Assembly (NCBI GenBank): GCA_021296065.1 | Contig: JAGWBD010000005.1 | Span: 1 to 64,000, forward strand | DNA from: Anaerolineae bacterium | Lineage (GTDB): Bacteria; Chloroflexota; Anaerolineae; Aggregatilineales; Phototrophicaceae | Reading direction: 5' to 3' | DNA: 64,000 bases | Part shown: piece after piece, positions 27,125 through 36,544 of the stretch | How the letters are laid out: each line of letters opens with the position of its first letter | Numbering within the stretch: position 1 is the first letter of the stretch | Translations under genes and position numbers: made by a program | Notes under the pieces: generated by a model | Told to the model about the DNA's origin: nothing | The model's input: the letters and a program-made list of their open reading frames with translations, nothing else | Database searches by the model: none

Positions 27125-27574
27125 CTACACCTCCGCGCTGTCGAGGATGAGCGTGACCGGACCGTCGTTGTGGATGACGACCTGCATATCCGCGCCGAAG
27201 ACGCCACATGCCACCTGGCGAATGCCGGCCTCGCGCAATTTTGCCGCGTAGCGTTCGACCAGCGCCTCGGCCATTTCCGGCTTGCCGGCGCGGGTGAAGC
27301 CCGGTCGGCGTCCGCGTTTCATGTCCGCGTAGAGCGTGAATTGCGAGATGACCAGCACGCCGTAGCCGAGATTCAGGGCGGAGCGGTTCATGCGATGCTG
27401 TTCATCGCGGAAGATGCGCAACTGCGCCGTCTTCTGCGCCAGGCGGTCGACCTCGGCGGGGCCGTCGTTCTGGGCGATGCCGACCAGCGCCACCAGGCCC
27501 TCGTCGATGGCCCCCACGAGTTCACCCGCCACGTGCACCTCCCCGCGGGTGACCCGCTGCAATACGACGCGCAT
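27125..27574 (-). CDS. dtd: D-aminoacyl-tRNA deacylase
   Basis: 149 residues starting MRVVLQRVTRGEVHVAGE, the invariant DTD opening. VISQFTLYADMKRGRRPGF carries the SQFTL catalytic region, and the C-terminal VFGADMQVVIHNDGPVT contains the Gly-cisPro-like NDGPVT motif. It hydrolyses D-amino acids and glycine from mischarged tRNA. Its ATG overlaps the DinB-like stop by one base (TGATG). Confidence 0.95.
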   Translation of the reverse strand: MRVVLQRVTRGEVHVAGELVGAIDEGLVALVGIAQNDGPAEVDRLAQKTAQLRIFRDEQHRMNRSALNLGYGVLVISQFTLYADMKRGRRPGFTRAGKPEMAEALVERYAAKLREAGIRQVACGVFGADMQVVIHNDGPVTLILDSAEV

Positions 27575-28110
27575 CAGCCCTGACGGGGCAAGTCGCCTGG
27601 AGTCGAGTGCAGACCTTCGGCGATGCGCAAGGCGCGCAGGCGATCCTGCCAGAAGAAGAGCAGAAACTCCTGCACGGCCTGCTCGACGGTCAGGACCTGG
27701 CCGGTAGGGGCATAGGTCAGGCGCTTGCTGAAATCGTCGACGGCCATTTGCAGGATGAATGCTTCCTGGTCCGGCAGGGCGCCGCGGATGCCGTCGACGC
27801 TGCTTTTCATCAGGCGTCGCTGAAAAATGCGCTGCTGCCAGCCCGCAACCCGCTCCCAGGTGCGGGCGGAAAAGGGAAAGGGCAGGTTCCAGATGGCCAG
27901 TTGCACCTGCAGCAGGTGCAGGCGGTCCATCCACTGCAGATGGCCCATAATGGCCGCCAGCGACCAGCCCTCGTCACGGACTTCGTACCAGCGCGCCTCG
28001 GGCACCACCGAGCGCATGGCGATGAAGGCTTCCCGTACTTCACGCATGCGCGCGATGAACTGGAGGCGATCGTCCTCATCATCCAGAAAGCGGAAATCGC
28101 GCTGGACCAT
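27574..28110 (-). CDS. DinB-like four-helix protein
   Basis: 178 residues, helical, with the DinB/YfiT pattern: a conserved His in the first repeat (EGWSLAAIMGHLQWMDR) and further helices ending FLLFFWQDRLRALRIAEGL. Members often bind metal with three His and some act as thiol transferases; only some of those ligands are evident here. Translationally coupled to dtd downstream. Function not known. Confidence 0.72.
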   Translation of the reverse strand: MVQRDFRFLDDEDDRLQFIARMREVREAFIAMRSVVPEARWYEVRDEGWSLAAIMGHLQWMDRLHLLQVQLAIWNLPFPFSARTWERVAGWQQRIFQRRLMKSSVDGIRGALPDQEAFILQMAVDDFSKRLTYAPTGQVLTVEQAVQEFLLFFWQDRLRALRIAEGLHSTPGDLPRQG

Positions 28111-28223
28111 TACCCATGCCCTGATGAACCTGTCCTCATCTTACGCCTGGCCTGGGGAAGCGTCAACAACTTGCGCGCAAACCCTTGCGGCGTAAAATGG
28201 ACGCGTTGCCACAAGGAGGAAGC

Positions 28224-31200
28224 ATGGCGGACAGTCTGTTCGACAACCGCTATCGCTACGACCACATTTATCCACGTGGCCGCTCCGGCGAGACCCTGCG
28301 CGCCGTCGATTCCGGGGCGCAGGATCGGCCGGTCATCATCAAGCGACCGGCGCCCAACGATGCCCCGCCCATCCGCGCCGGCCAGGAAGTCAGCATCCTG
28401 AACGAACGCAGGGCGCTGCAACGCCTGTCCGGTCATCCTGTGCTGACCGAACTGCTCGGTTCCGGACAGTTTCCGATTGGCGGCATGCCCCACCAGTACA
28501 TAGTCATGGAACGCGCCGCTGGCGACATCGTTGGCGACACGGTGCTGGCGCTCAAGGCCAACGGCCAGTTCCTGCCGGAACTGGAAATCCTGGTCTTTCT
28601 GGACAGCCTGCTGGACCTGTTGCAGCTGGCCCATGAACGCGACATCGTCTACAACGACGTCGACGCCTGGCACCTGTTCTGGGATCGTGACGCCTGGCAA
28701 CTCAAGGTCATCGACTGGGGCAACGCCGTTTTTCTCGAAGGTGACGAAAGTACGGCGCAGGGAATTGGCCGTCAAAGTGACGTCGGTCAGGTAGGCGAAT
28801 TGCTCTTTTTCCTGCTGACCGGCGGTCGCCGCATTGAGTTGCCGCGCGACGCCGGCGAAGACTTCCGCGCGGATTTCGGACCGGAAGCGGAACGGGTTCC
28901 GACCCGCTTGCAGAATATTGTCAGCCGCGCGGCGCATCCCCGCCTGCTGCTGCGTTATCCGGACGTTCCCACCTTGCGCAAGGACCTTGCGGACTATCGG
29001 GCTCCCCTGCAACGCGAGCGCGATCTGGTGCTTAACCGCGTGAGTGGCAGATTGCGCCACGACCGAAGCCGCGATGAGCTCCACGGTCTTATGCAGACTC
29101 TGGCGCCGGCTCTGGCTGCTGACCCGGGCTACCCCCAGTCGCGCGAGTTGCAAAAGACAATTGAGGCACGCCTGCAGGATATCGCCATCGCCGCTGACCT
29201 CGACGCGATACGCATTTACATGGAAAACGGCAACTGGCAACGCAGCGCCGAACTGCTCTCCGAGTTGCGACCGCGCGCTGACGGCGAGAACTCCCGTCTG
29301 GTGCGTCTGCTGGGCGACATGGCGCGTCTCCTGCGGGACGCGCAGCAGGAAGAAATACCCGCGCTGGTGCAAGACAGCATCGCATTGCTCTTTGACGGCC
29401 AGGTGGCCGAGGCGGCCCAGGAACTGGTCACGCGCCATGCCAGCGAACGCGATTACGAACTGCAACACATGCTGGCCGAACGCATATCGGCACACTATCC
29501 GGACGTGCAGTTGCTGCAGCCCAACCTGCTGCGGGTCCGTCTGGCCATGGGCGACCTCGCCTACTCCGGACAGCCGGTCAGCGAACCACAGGTCGTGCTC
29601 GATGAAGTGCTGGCCCTGTTGCAGGGCATCAATGCCAACCCGCGGCTGGCGCCTGGCGTCTTGCAGGAACGTTACAGCCAGGTCTGCGATGGTCTGGAAT
29701 CCCTGCAAACCCTGCTGGACTCTTTGGGCAGCGGTCAGCCACTGCCGGGCAGCGAGGGCCTGGGCGGGGCACTGCAACGGGCCCTGATGGCCAGCCGCAG
29801 CCTGGCCCGAAATCTGAATATCATCGGCAGCAGGGCCGCTTCCAGCCCGCGCGATGCCACAACGGCGCTCGCCAACTGCCAGACCATCGACCCTGTCAAC
29901 AGCGCCTGGGCGCTGCTGCAGCGCCGCCTTGACGCGCTCTATGAGTTTCTGGGCACCTGCCAGACATGGGTACCGCTGGCTGATGGATCCGGCCTCGATA
30001 ACTGGCTGCGCGACACTCGCTCCGATCTGAACCCCTTTCTTGAATTTCTTTTTGATCAGTTACTAAACGACATGGCGAGCGGCCTCGATGTCGCCAGGAA
30101 AGCCTGGGACCAATACGCCATGGCCACCCTCCAGGGAAATCGCGCCAGGGCACTGGATGCGCTCACCCAGGCTTCTGAAGCGGTGCAGACACTAAGCCCG
30201 ACGCTTTCCTCCTGGTTCGTACAATTGCGCAGCGTGGTGGCCGGCGCGCGCTATGTGGAACGGCACGCCCTCTTCGGGGGCCTGGGCCGTGCGCTGGCCG
30301 ATGGCTGGCAAACCTGGGATCGCGGTCAGCTGGCCGAAGCTGCGCGGCTGGCGCAGCGCGCAAGGGAGATAGCCCGCAACAATCCGCAGCGCGAGGCGGC
30401 TGACCGCCTTGCGCAATTGGCTGAAACCTCACGAATCTGGGTTGAGCGAAGCGGCGTCGCCAGTGCCGAGGCCACCCGCACGGCCCTGGCGGCCGTGGAG
30501 AGCCTGTTTACGGAGGAAGAACTGAAACTGCGCGACGATTTCGCGCAGCAAATGCCAGGCACCGACACCTTCCTTAAGGCCATGAACCGCGGCCTGGTCG
30601 ACGTCATAGACCAGCAAAGCACAGCCGCCCTGCGCATCCTGTTTTTCTATTACCTGTTGCGTGGCGCGGAGGACGCCCAGGAAAACGACGACAATGCCCC
30701 GGAGAACGCGGCGTTCTGGCACGAGGCCGCCCTGCGTGCGCTCGGTGACGACGGACCGCAACACGTGGCCGCGCGCGCGCTGGAGAGTTTTATCAGCCGG
30801 CGACAGGACCTGTTGGAAGCGGCCGGGCGCATCAACGAAATCAGCGGGTCGGACATTTTGCCTCGCCTCGCAACGATCGCCGACCAGCTGGAAGCCAACC
30901 CCCAGGCGCGGTTGCTGGCGCCAGCCATCCTCAGCCTGGCGGAATTTCAGGCCGCCCTGCGCGACTGGACGGACGGCGAGTTTAGGCCGGCCGGTGTCAA
31001 GCTCGAAAACGCGATTAACGCCATTGATGACGCGGAGCAGGCCGCCGCCATCACGCTGACCGGTTACCGCACCTGGCTGGTCTCGCTGCAGGCTGGCGCG
31101 GCCGAATTGCACACCCGCTTGCGCCGTATGAACAAGGTCATTGAGGAGAAGCCCGACACGCCTGACAACGCCCTGCTGGAGGCGCACCGCTGGCTGGTCA

Positions 31201-32633
31201 GCGAAACCGAGCGACTGCTCAGCCCGGAGCAGGGCAAAACGCTGCGACAGTGGCAGGTCACCTACGAGCGTTTCCTCGCCACACACATCGATCCGGACCT
31301 GAGTCGCAGCGCGCGCCTGACTCGCTTCAATGATCTATTTCGCGTCATGTTTATCGACCGTCATCCGGCCTGGTCGCTTTACCGCCACTGGTTCGAAATG
31401 ACCGAGCATCAGTCCGAATTCTCCGTCACTTCCGCTTCGCAGGAGACCTCTGCGTCCGACCCGGCTGGCGGTCGCCAGACACGGCGGCAACGCGGTGTGC
31501 TGCCCGGCGGGCTGCCGGCACTGTCCCGGCCCTCGTCAGGGCCGGAACCCGAAGCGGAGCCTCCGGAGTCAACCGGGTCACAGACTCCCGCAACCGGGCC
31601 GGAACCGCGGCCCGTTGAAGCGCAGGAAAGCTCACCGGTCCCGTTTTCGGACGACGACGAATTTCCGGAACTGCCGGACAGCGCGCCGACCCCACGGCGC
31701 ATCTCCCGTCAGGTCACTGTGATAACCCTCATCATTGTGGTGCTTGTCATCCTTGCGCTGGTCTTTGTCTATGTGCCAGGCAGGGATTTGAGCCTGGACC
31801 TGGTCAATCAGAACGTCGCGACGCAGCCCCCGATGACCACGGGCGACACTGCCGACGCGCCGGCCGTCGTCGTTTTGCCGGCCAGCGCCACAGCACTCCC
31901 CGACGTCACCGAAGCGCCTGCCACTGCCACGCCCGAGCCTTCCGTGGCCGCCAGCGCCACCTTCACGGCGACCCCTTTGTTGACCGCCACCCCCTTGCGC
32001 ACAGCCACGCTGCCGCCTCTCGGCCTGCAGGGCCGCCAGAATCTTCTGACCCTGCTGTCGAATCTGGCCGCTGCGGATTCTCTTGCCTGGCCTTTGGACG
32101 CCTACAGCGCCAGTGACGGAAACGGGATCTGGCATCTTGGTCGTGCAGATTCTGCGGGTGGCAGCCCCGTCACCTTCGCGCTGGCACCGGATGTGCTGGA
32201 TGCGGCCTATGGCAACCGGGCCGCCACGCGCATCCGGCGCATGGAAGTTACGCTTGTGCTTGGCGAGTATGACCCGACTTTGCTGCAGGAGGACTCGGTC
32301 TGGTTTGGCGCAACACTGCAAAACGCCGGCGATTCAGAAATGGCCGCCGGGGCGCGCGTGCGTCTCGTGCAACCGGGCGTGATCAATCTGTCGCAGCATC
32401 GAGGTTCGGAGCTACGTCCGGTCGGCCAGCGTACGGTCAATGCCGTGGTGGCCCGGCTGCGACTCGAGCGAGACCTGGATGCCGGCAGCGTGCGGGTGTT
32501 CTTCAATGACGAGTCCCTGGGCGAGCCCGTGCCCATGGTGCCTGGCGAGGCCTTGCAACCCGTCCTCTACGTTCGGGGCGGCGGCGTGATCGTCAGCGTC
32601 ACAGACTGGCAGATTACGCTGCAAGCGGGCTAA
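28224..32633 (+). CDS. giant kinase-like single-pass membrane protein
   Basis: 1469 residues from ATG 28224 (SD AAGGAGG). Residues about 10-280 have a Ser/Thr kinase fold: Lys40 in PVIIK, catalytic-loop Asp145 in YNDVDAWH, and DWG (164-166) for DFG. The HRD His/Arg and the loop Asn are missing, so it may be a weak kinase or pseudokinase. A long helical region of about 850 residues follows, then a Pro/Glu/Ser linker, one TM (TLIIVVLVILALVFVYV, about 1165), a TAT/TPL linker and a C-terminal beta-rich domain (VYVRGGGVIVSV-like end). It probably senses outside and scaffolds inside. Not recognised beyond this. Confidence 0.75.
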   Translation: MADSLFDNRYRYDHIYPRGRSGETLRAVDSGAQDRPVIIKRPAPNDAPPIRAGQEVSILNERRALQRLSGHPVLTELLGSGQFPIGGMPHQYIVMERAAGDIVGDTVLALKANGQFLPELEILVFLDSLLDLLQLAHERDIVYNDVDAWHLFWDRDAWQLKVIDWGNAVFLEGDESTAQGIGRQSDVGQVGELLFFLLTGGRRIELPRDAGEDFRADFGPEAERVPTRLQNIVSRAAHPRLLLRYPDVPTLRKDLADYRAPLQRERDLVLNRVSGRLRHDRSRDELHGLMQTLAPALAADPGYPQSRELQKTIEARLQDIAIAADLDAIRIYMENGNWQRSAELLSELRPRADGENSRLVRLLGDMARLLRDAQQEEIPALVQDSIALLFDGQVAEAAQELVTRHASERDYELQHMLAERISAHYPDVQLLQPNLLRVRLAMGDLAYSGQPVSEPQVVLDEVLALLQGINANPRLAPGVLQERYSQVCDGLESLQTLLDSLGSGQPLPGSEGLGGALQRALMASRSLARNLNIIGSRAASSPRDATTALANCQTIDPVNSAWALLQRRLDALYEFLGTCQTWVPLADGSGLDNWLRDTRSDLNPFLEFLFDQLLNDMASGLDVARKAWDQYAMATLQGNRARALDALTQASEAVQTLSPTLSSWFVQLRSVVAGARYVERHALFGGLGRALADGWQTWDRGQLAEAARLAQRAREIARNNPQREAADRLAQLAETSRIWVERSGVASAEATRTALAAVESLFTEEELKLRDDFAQQMPGTDTFLKAMNRGLVDVIDQQSTAALRILFFYYLLRGAEDAQENDDNAPENAAFWHEAALRALGDDGPQHVAARALESFISRRQDLLEAAGRINEISGSDILPRLATIADQLEANPQARLLAPAILSLAEFQAALRDWTDGEFRPAGVKLENAINAIDDAEQAAAITLTGYRTWLVSLQAGAAELHTRLRRMNKVIEEKPDTPDNALLEAHRWLVSETERLLSPEQGKTLRQWQVTYERFLATHIDPDLSRSARLTRFNDLFRVMFIDRHPAWSLYRHWFEMTEHQSEFSVTSASQETSASDPAGGRQTRRQRGVLPGGLPALSRPSSGPEPEAEPPESTGSQTPATGPEPRPVEAQESSPVPFSDDDEFPELPDSAPTPRRISRQVTVITLIIVVLVILALVFVYVPGRDLSLDLVNQNVATQPPMTTGDTADAPAVVVLPASATALPDVTEAPATATPEPSVAASATFTATPLLTATPLRTATLPPLGLQGRQNLLTLLSNLAAADSLAWPLDAYSASDGNGIWHLGRADSAGGSPVTFALAPDVLDAAYGNRAATRIRRMEVTLVLGEYDPTLLQEDSVWFGATLQNAGDSEMAAGARVRLVQPGVINLSQHRGSELRPVGQRTVNAVVARLRLERDLDAGSVRVFFNDESLGEPVPMVPGEALQPVLYVRGGGVIVSVTDWQITLQAG

Positions 32634-32639
32634 ATCCTG

Positions 32640-33131
32640 TTAACCCGAGTAGCTCCACCCGATATCTTCCAACGTCAGGGTCGCGTCGGACTTGCCGGCG
32701 CGGTTCACTCCGGCGCCGATGACTTCACCGACGATTACGTCATGATCGCCACCACTGTCCACGCTCGAAACCACGCGACATTCAAGCCAGGCCGCGGCGC
32801 CCGCAATGAGCGGGCAACCGGTCTGTGGCCCGGGTGTCGTGGAGGCGTCCCTTACCTTGTCGGGGTTATTGGCCCGGCTTTTCGTCAGACTCGTAATGAG
32901 TTTGGCGTCGGCCTTGTCGAAAATGTTGACGGAGAAGACCTTGCCTTCAGCGACGATGCCGTGGGTAACCGCTGTTTTGGACAGGCCAAAGGCGACCTGA
33001 CGCGGCGAGAAGGAGGACTGGGTCAGCCAGTTGACCACCATCAGATTGACGTCGTCGCCGTTGCGAGAGCCGATGGCGTAAAAGCCATAGGGGATCATGT
33101 TCAATGCGTCGCGGATGCTGTCTTCAGCCAT
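32640..33131 (-). CDS. flavin reductase-like protein
   Basis: 163 residues from ATG 33131 (SD GGGAGAAAC); the track extension upstream is spurious. NMIPYGFYAIGSRNG, VVNWLTQSSFSPRQVAFGL and VFSVNIFDKAD follow the flavin reductase (FMN-binding split barrel) domain used by two-component monooxygenases. The C-terminal DHDVIVGEVIGAG is also typical. It likely binds FMN and reduces it with NAD(P)H, or acts as a redox partner. Divergent from the MFS gene. Confidence 0.85.
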   Translation of the reverse strand: MAEDSIRDALNMIPYGFYAIGSRNGDDVNLMVVNWLTQSSFSPRQVAFGLSKTAVTHGIVAEGKVFSVNIFDKADAKLITSLTKSRANNPDKVRDASTTPGPQTGCPLIAGAAAWLECRVVSSVDSGGDHDVIVGEVIGAGVNRAGKSDATLTLEDIGWSYSG

Positions 33132-33226
33132 TTTGTTTCTCCCGGTTGCCGGAATCTGTATTTCCAGTTTAGCAGAACTGCCGCTGCAAGTCGCAACGAT
33201 TGGGCCAAAATCGGGAGCCTGGGCAA

Positions 33227-34426
33227 GTGAGCGACAACGGCCGTCGGCGACAGCTTTTTGCCATCGGCTTTCTGGGATTCGTGGCCCTCGGCATGCCGGT
33301 CGCGGCACTGGGAGTCGCCTGGGCCCGGATGCAACGCAGCTTCGAGGTATCTCTGGAAGCGTTGGGTCTGGTGATGTTCGCCCTGCTTCTGGGCCGCGTC
33401 CTGACAAGCGTATGCAGCGGCAATCTGGTCAATCGTCTGGGCGTGGGCAACTATCTGCTGGCGGGTTGTCTGTTGATGCTGTCCGGCCTAGTCGGCGTGG
33501 CGGTCGCGCCCGGTCTGGTTTCCCTGATTGCCTTGCACGCCTTGCTCGGCGTGGGCGTTACGGTGCTGAACACCGGCATTAATATCCACGCCGCCGGCAA
33601 CTATTCCGGCGGCCGCATGAACCTGCTCCATACCGGTTTCGGCCTCGGTTCCGCGCTGGGACCCCTGATCGTTACCCTGGTCGTCTTTCATTTCGACCTT
33701 GACTGGCGCTGGAGCTATATCGTCTACTTCGTCCCGCAACTGGGACTGACCCTGCTGGTGGCCCGCACGCGGGCTTTCTGGAAGTAGACGGAGAAGTCCG
33801 CGGCGGTGGCCCAGGTGCAGCCCTTGCGCGGCAGTTTGAGTCTGGCACCAACCTGGTTCGGCATTTTGCTTTTCTTCCTGCACGGCGGCATGCAGCAAGG
33901 CACGGGCGTGCTGGGCAACAGCCTGATGATCGATGGCCGCGGCATCGCCCCGGAACTGGCGGGCCTGTGGATCAGCATCTTCTGGGCTGGCCTGACAATC
34001 GGTCGTGTGCTAACCGGCATGATGGTCGGGCGCATCGGCAACAATCGCTATATGCGCGCCAGCATGTTGTTGACTGTCGTCGGGACCTTGCTGTTCCAGT
34101 CTAACCTGGGCGATTCCCTGACCTTCGCGGGTGTCGCGCTCATCGGCTTCACCCTGGCGCCCGTGCTTCCCCTGCTGCTGGCAGATACGCCCGGCCGCGT
34201 CGGTGCGGCGCACTCGCCCAATACAATCGGTTTGCAAATCGGCAGTTCCGGCATTGGAGTCGCCGTGTTGCCGGCCTTGATGGCCGTTCTGGCTGATCGC
34301 GTTGACCTTGAAACGATCGGGGTCAGCCTCTTTCTCATTGCGCTCCTGAGCTTCCTCGCGCACGAAGGCTTGCTGGCGCAGGAACGGCGTCATCCCGTCC
34401 CGGCGTCGTTCAGCCCTGTTCGCTGA
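33227..34426 (+). pseudogene. MFS transporter interrupted by an in-frame TAG
   Basis: Two track ORFs (33200-33787 and 33806-34426) are the same frame separated by TAG 33785-33787. Joined, they form a 399-codon, 12-TM MFS protein: LFAIGFLGFVALGMPVAALG in TM1, the cytoplasmic loop after TM6 holding the stop, and WFGILLFFLHGGMQQGTGV in TM7. GTG 33227 (SD GGGAG) is the likely start. Possible explanations are a nonsense mutation, a base error, or reinitiation at GTG 33806 giving two half-transporters. Substrate unknown; the pattern recalls FucP-like or Bug-type sugar transporters only loosely. Confidence 0.72.
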
Positions 34427-35066
34427 ATTCCAGCACGATGAGATTCTGGTCGCATTGTTCACTGGTGACGATCTGCATCAAATCGGAAAGCGTCGTGCCG
34501 TCCAGACTGCGCAATTGCAAGGACCAGGGCGCCAGCAAGGGAACGTCGCCCAGACGCAATTCGAAGTTTCCACGAGAATCGGTTGTGCCGACCATTTCGA
34601 GGTCGCTGTCGACCTTCCGCGCGACGACCAGCAGGCCGGCCGCGCCGCGCCCGTTCCTGTGCACGACCCGACCCGCGATTCCCGACCAGTCACAGCGGCC
34701 GGTACCCGCTACGTACTCGATGGAGGCCGCGTCAAGGGCAAAGTGCAGGCCGGGTGGCAGCGGCGTGGGCGATGCCGTGGGTCGCGGCACGATCGTGGTT
34801 CGCGGCGGCCGGGTTGACGTCGGACGGGGCGGAATCGTGGGCGTGTCGCTGGCTTCTGCCACCACGCGCAGGGCGGGCGGGCGCGCCGAACCGGAGGAGA
34901 ACAGGAGGATCCCGGAGACCAATGCGATCAGGCACACAACCAGCAACAGGGCCAGCGGCCAGGGCGCATTGCCACGCTGGTCCGCACCACCGGAAGGAGA
35001 GGTGCTGCCTTCGTCTGCCGGTGGCCGGTCGGTCGGCACTGAAGGTGGTAGATCCGAAGGTCCCAT
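34410..35066 (-). CDS. membrane-anchored protein with TPT linker and CarboxypepD_reg-like domain
   Basis: 218 residues: a Pro/Ser-rich cytoplasmic N-terminus, one TM (WPLALLLVVCLIALVSGILLF), a Thr/Pro/Arg linker (TPTIPPRPTSTRPPRTT), and an extracytoplasmic domain. The pattern GIAGRVVHRNGRGAAGLLVVAR and DSRGNFELRLGDVP resembles carboxypeptidase regulatory-like beta domains. Two Cys (in RCDWSG and EQCDQN) may form a disulfide. No enzyme motif. It overlaps the 3' end of the MFS gene convergently. Confidence 0.72.
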   Translation of the reverse strand: MGPSDLPPSVPTDRPPADEGSTSPSGGADQRGNAPWPLALLLVVCLIALVSGILLFSSGSARPPALRVVAEASDTPTIPPRPTSTRPPRTTIVPRPTASPTPLPPGLHFALDAASIEYVAGTGRCDWSGIAGRVVHRNGRGAAGLLVVARKVDSDLEMVGTTDSRGNFELRLGDVPLLAPWSLQLRSLDGTTLSDLMQIVTSEQCDQNLIVLEFSEQG

Positions 35067-35182
35067 GACTCAAGTATGCAAGGCCCTGAGCGCAGCGCAA
35101 GCACTTACCTGGCCTTGTGGCCTGACCGGTAAAACTTTAGGATAGCCGGCACAGAAAACGGCAGCGGCAGGGGACAAGTTAT

Positions 35183-36544
35183 ATGGCCCGAGGAAGGTAT
35201 CGCCCGCCGACCAGCGCGCGCAGAGGCGGCTGTGCCTGGCAATGGTTGATCATCGGCCTGGCGCTGGGATTCGGCTGCGCGGTCACTGTGTTGCTGGGCG
35301 GGATGGCATTGGGCCAGATCACCCTTGACCTCGGCATGCAAGCCACCGATACGCCGGTTGTGGTCGTCATCACCGCCACGCCCCTGCCTGCCACGCCCAC
35401 CCTGCCGCCCACCAACACCCCGCCACCCACTTCCACGCTTGTGACTGTGGCGGAGATTGACACACCCACACCCACGCCGGCGCCACCAACGGCTACGCCC
35501 ACGCCAGAGCCTGGCAGGGGGAACCCGACAGTGCTGGCTGCGCTGGAAGGTCAATTGACCGAACTCTTGTCAGTGGCGGGAGGCACCTTTGTCATGGGCA
35601 CAACGGCCCAGGAGGTGCTCGCAGCGGTCGATGCCTGTGTCGCGGAAGGCGGCAATTGCCAACTGTCCTTCGGTGAGGATTCCAGCCCGCCCCACAGCGT
35701 GACCCTGAACGCCTACCGGATGGAACGCAGCGAGGTCACCTACGCCCAGTATCTTGTCTTTCTCAATGCGCTTGGGCCCCGCAGCCATCTCAATGGTTGC
35801 GACGGGCAGGCCTGTCTTGCCACACTCAACGAGACGGACCTGAGCAACGTAACTTTTGACAGCGTCAATTACCGCGTGCCCGGTGTGCTGTCAGACCGAC
35901 CTGTGTCAGGCGTGACCTGGTACGGCGCACGGGCCTATTGCGAGGCCATCGGACGCCGCCTGCCCAGTGAAGCCGAGTGGGAACGGGCCGCCCGCAGCAA
36001 CGACAACCGTATCTTCCCCTGGGGCAATCTGCGCGACGTCGCCCTGTCCAACACCAGCAGCCGGGCCGATCGCGCGCCCGAAGAACGCGGCGCGGACCCG
36101 GTGGCCAGCTTCCCCGCCGGCGCCTGGGGTCTGCACGACATGGCGGGCAACGTCGCCGAGTGGGTCGCCGACTGGTATTCGCCTTTCTACTACAGCCAGG
36201 CGCTGGCCAGTGGCCTTAATCCTGCCGGCCCGCCCGTGGGCACCGAAAAGGTCTTGCGTGGTGGCTCCTGGGATGCGCGCATCTTCTTCGCCCGTACGCC
36301 CCACCGTCAGAGTCTGGCGCCGGACCAGCAGGCCTTCTACGTCGGTTTCCGTTGTGCGGCGGATGTCGCCGGCCCCGAGGTTGCGGCCGCCACGGGCGTC
36401 AATCTGGTCAGTCAGGAGACTTCCCTGCAGGAGTCGGCCAACGAGGACATAGGCAACCAGCCGACCCTGCAACCCCCTCCGCTGGCTGTGCCACCGGCAT
36501 CAGGGGACTCTGAAGACCCCGTGCCGACGCTTGAGCCGGGTTGA
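35183..36544 (+). CDS. membrane-anchored SUMF1/FGE-fold protein without the catalytic Cys pair
   Basis: 453 residues: N-terminal TM (WLIIGLALGFGCAVTVLLGG), TPT linker, then an FGE-sulfatase domain (GGTFVMGTT, ERSEVTYAQYLVFLNA, LPSEAEWERAAR, FPWGN, HDMAGNVAEWVADWY, VLRGGSWDAR, YVGFRCA). In true formylglycine-generating enzymes RGGS is followed by a CxxxxC pair; here the region reads DARIFFA with no Cys, so it cannot be a canonical aerobic FGE. Such SUMF1 domains serve other binding or catalytic roles. The sulfatases here must be matured by an enzyme outside the window. Confidence 0.85.
   Translation: MARGRYRPPTSARRGGCAWQWLIIGLALGFGCAVTVLLGGMALGQITLDLGMQATDTPVVVVITATPLPATPTLPPTNTPPPTSTLVTVAEIDTPTPTPAPPTATPTPEPGRGNPTVLAALEGQLTELLSVAGGTFVMGTTAQEVLAAVDACVAEGGNCQLSFGEDSSPPHSVTLNAYRMERSEVTYAQYLVFLNALGPRSHLNGCDGQACLATLNETDLSNVTFDSVNYRVPGVLSDRPVSGVTWYGARAYCEAIGRRLPSEAEWERAARSNDNRIFPWGNLRDVALSNTSSRADRAPEERGADPVASFPAGAWGLHDMAGNVAEWVADWYSPFYYSQALASGLNPAGPPVGTEKVLRGGSWDARIFFARTPHRQSLAPDQQAFYVGFRCAADVAGPEVAAATGVNLVSQETSLQESANEDIGNQPTLQPPPLAVPPASGDSEDPVPTLEPG

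Noticed and set aside
28110-29777. 555-aa minus-strand ORF
   Set aside because: Antisense to the start of the kinase-like gene, which has an SD and domain motifs.
33785-33787. TAG read as pyrrolysine
   Set aside because: It lies in a non-conserved loop of an MFS protein, with no sign of pyl genes or a methylamine system.
35183-36544. Formylglycine-generating enzyme for the sulfatases
   Set aside because: The catalytic Cys pair after RGGS is absent.
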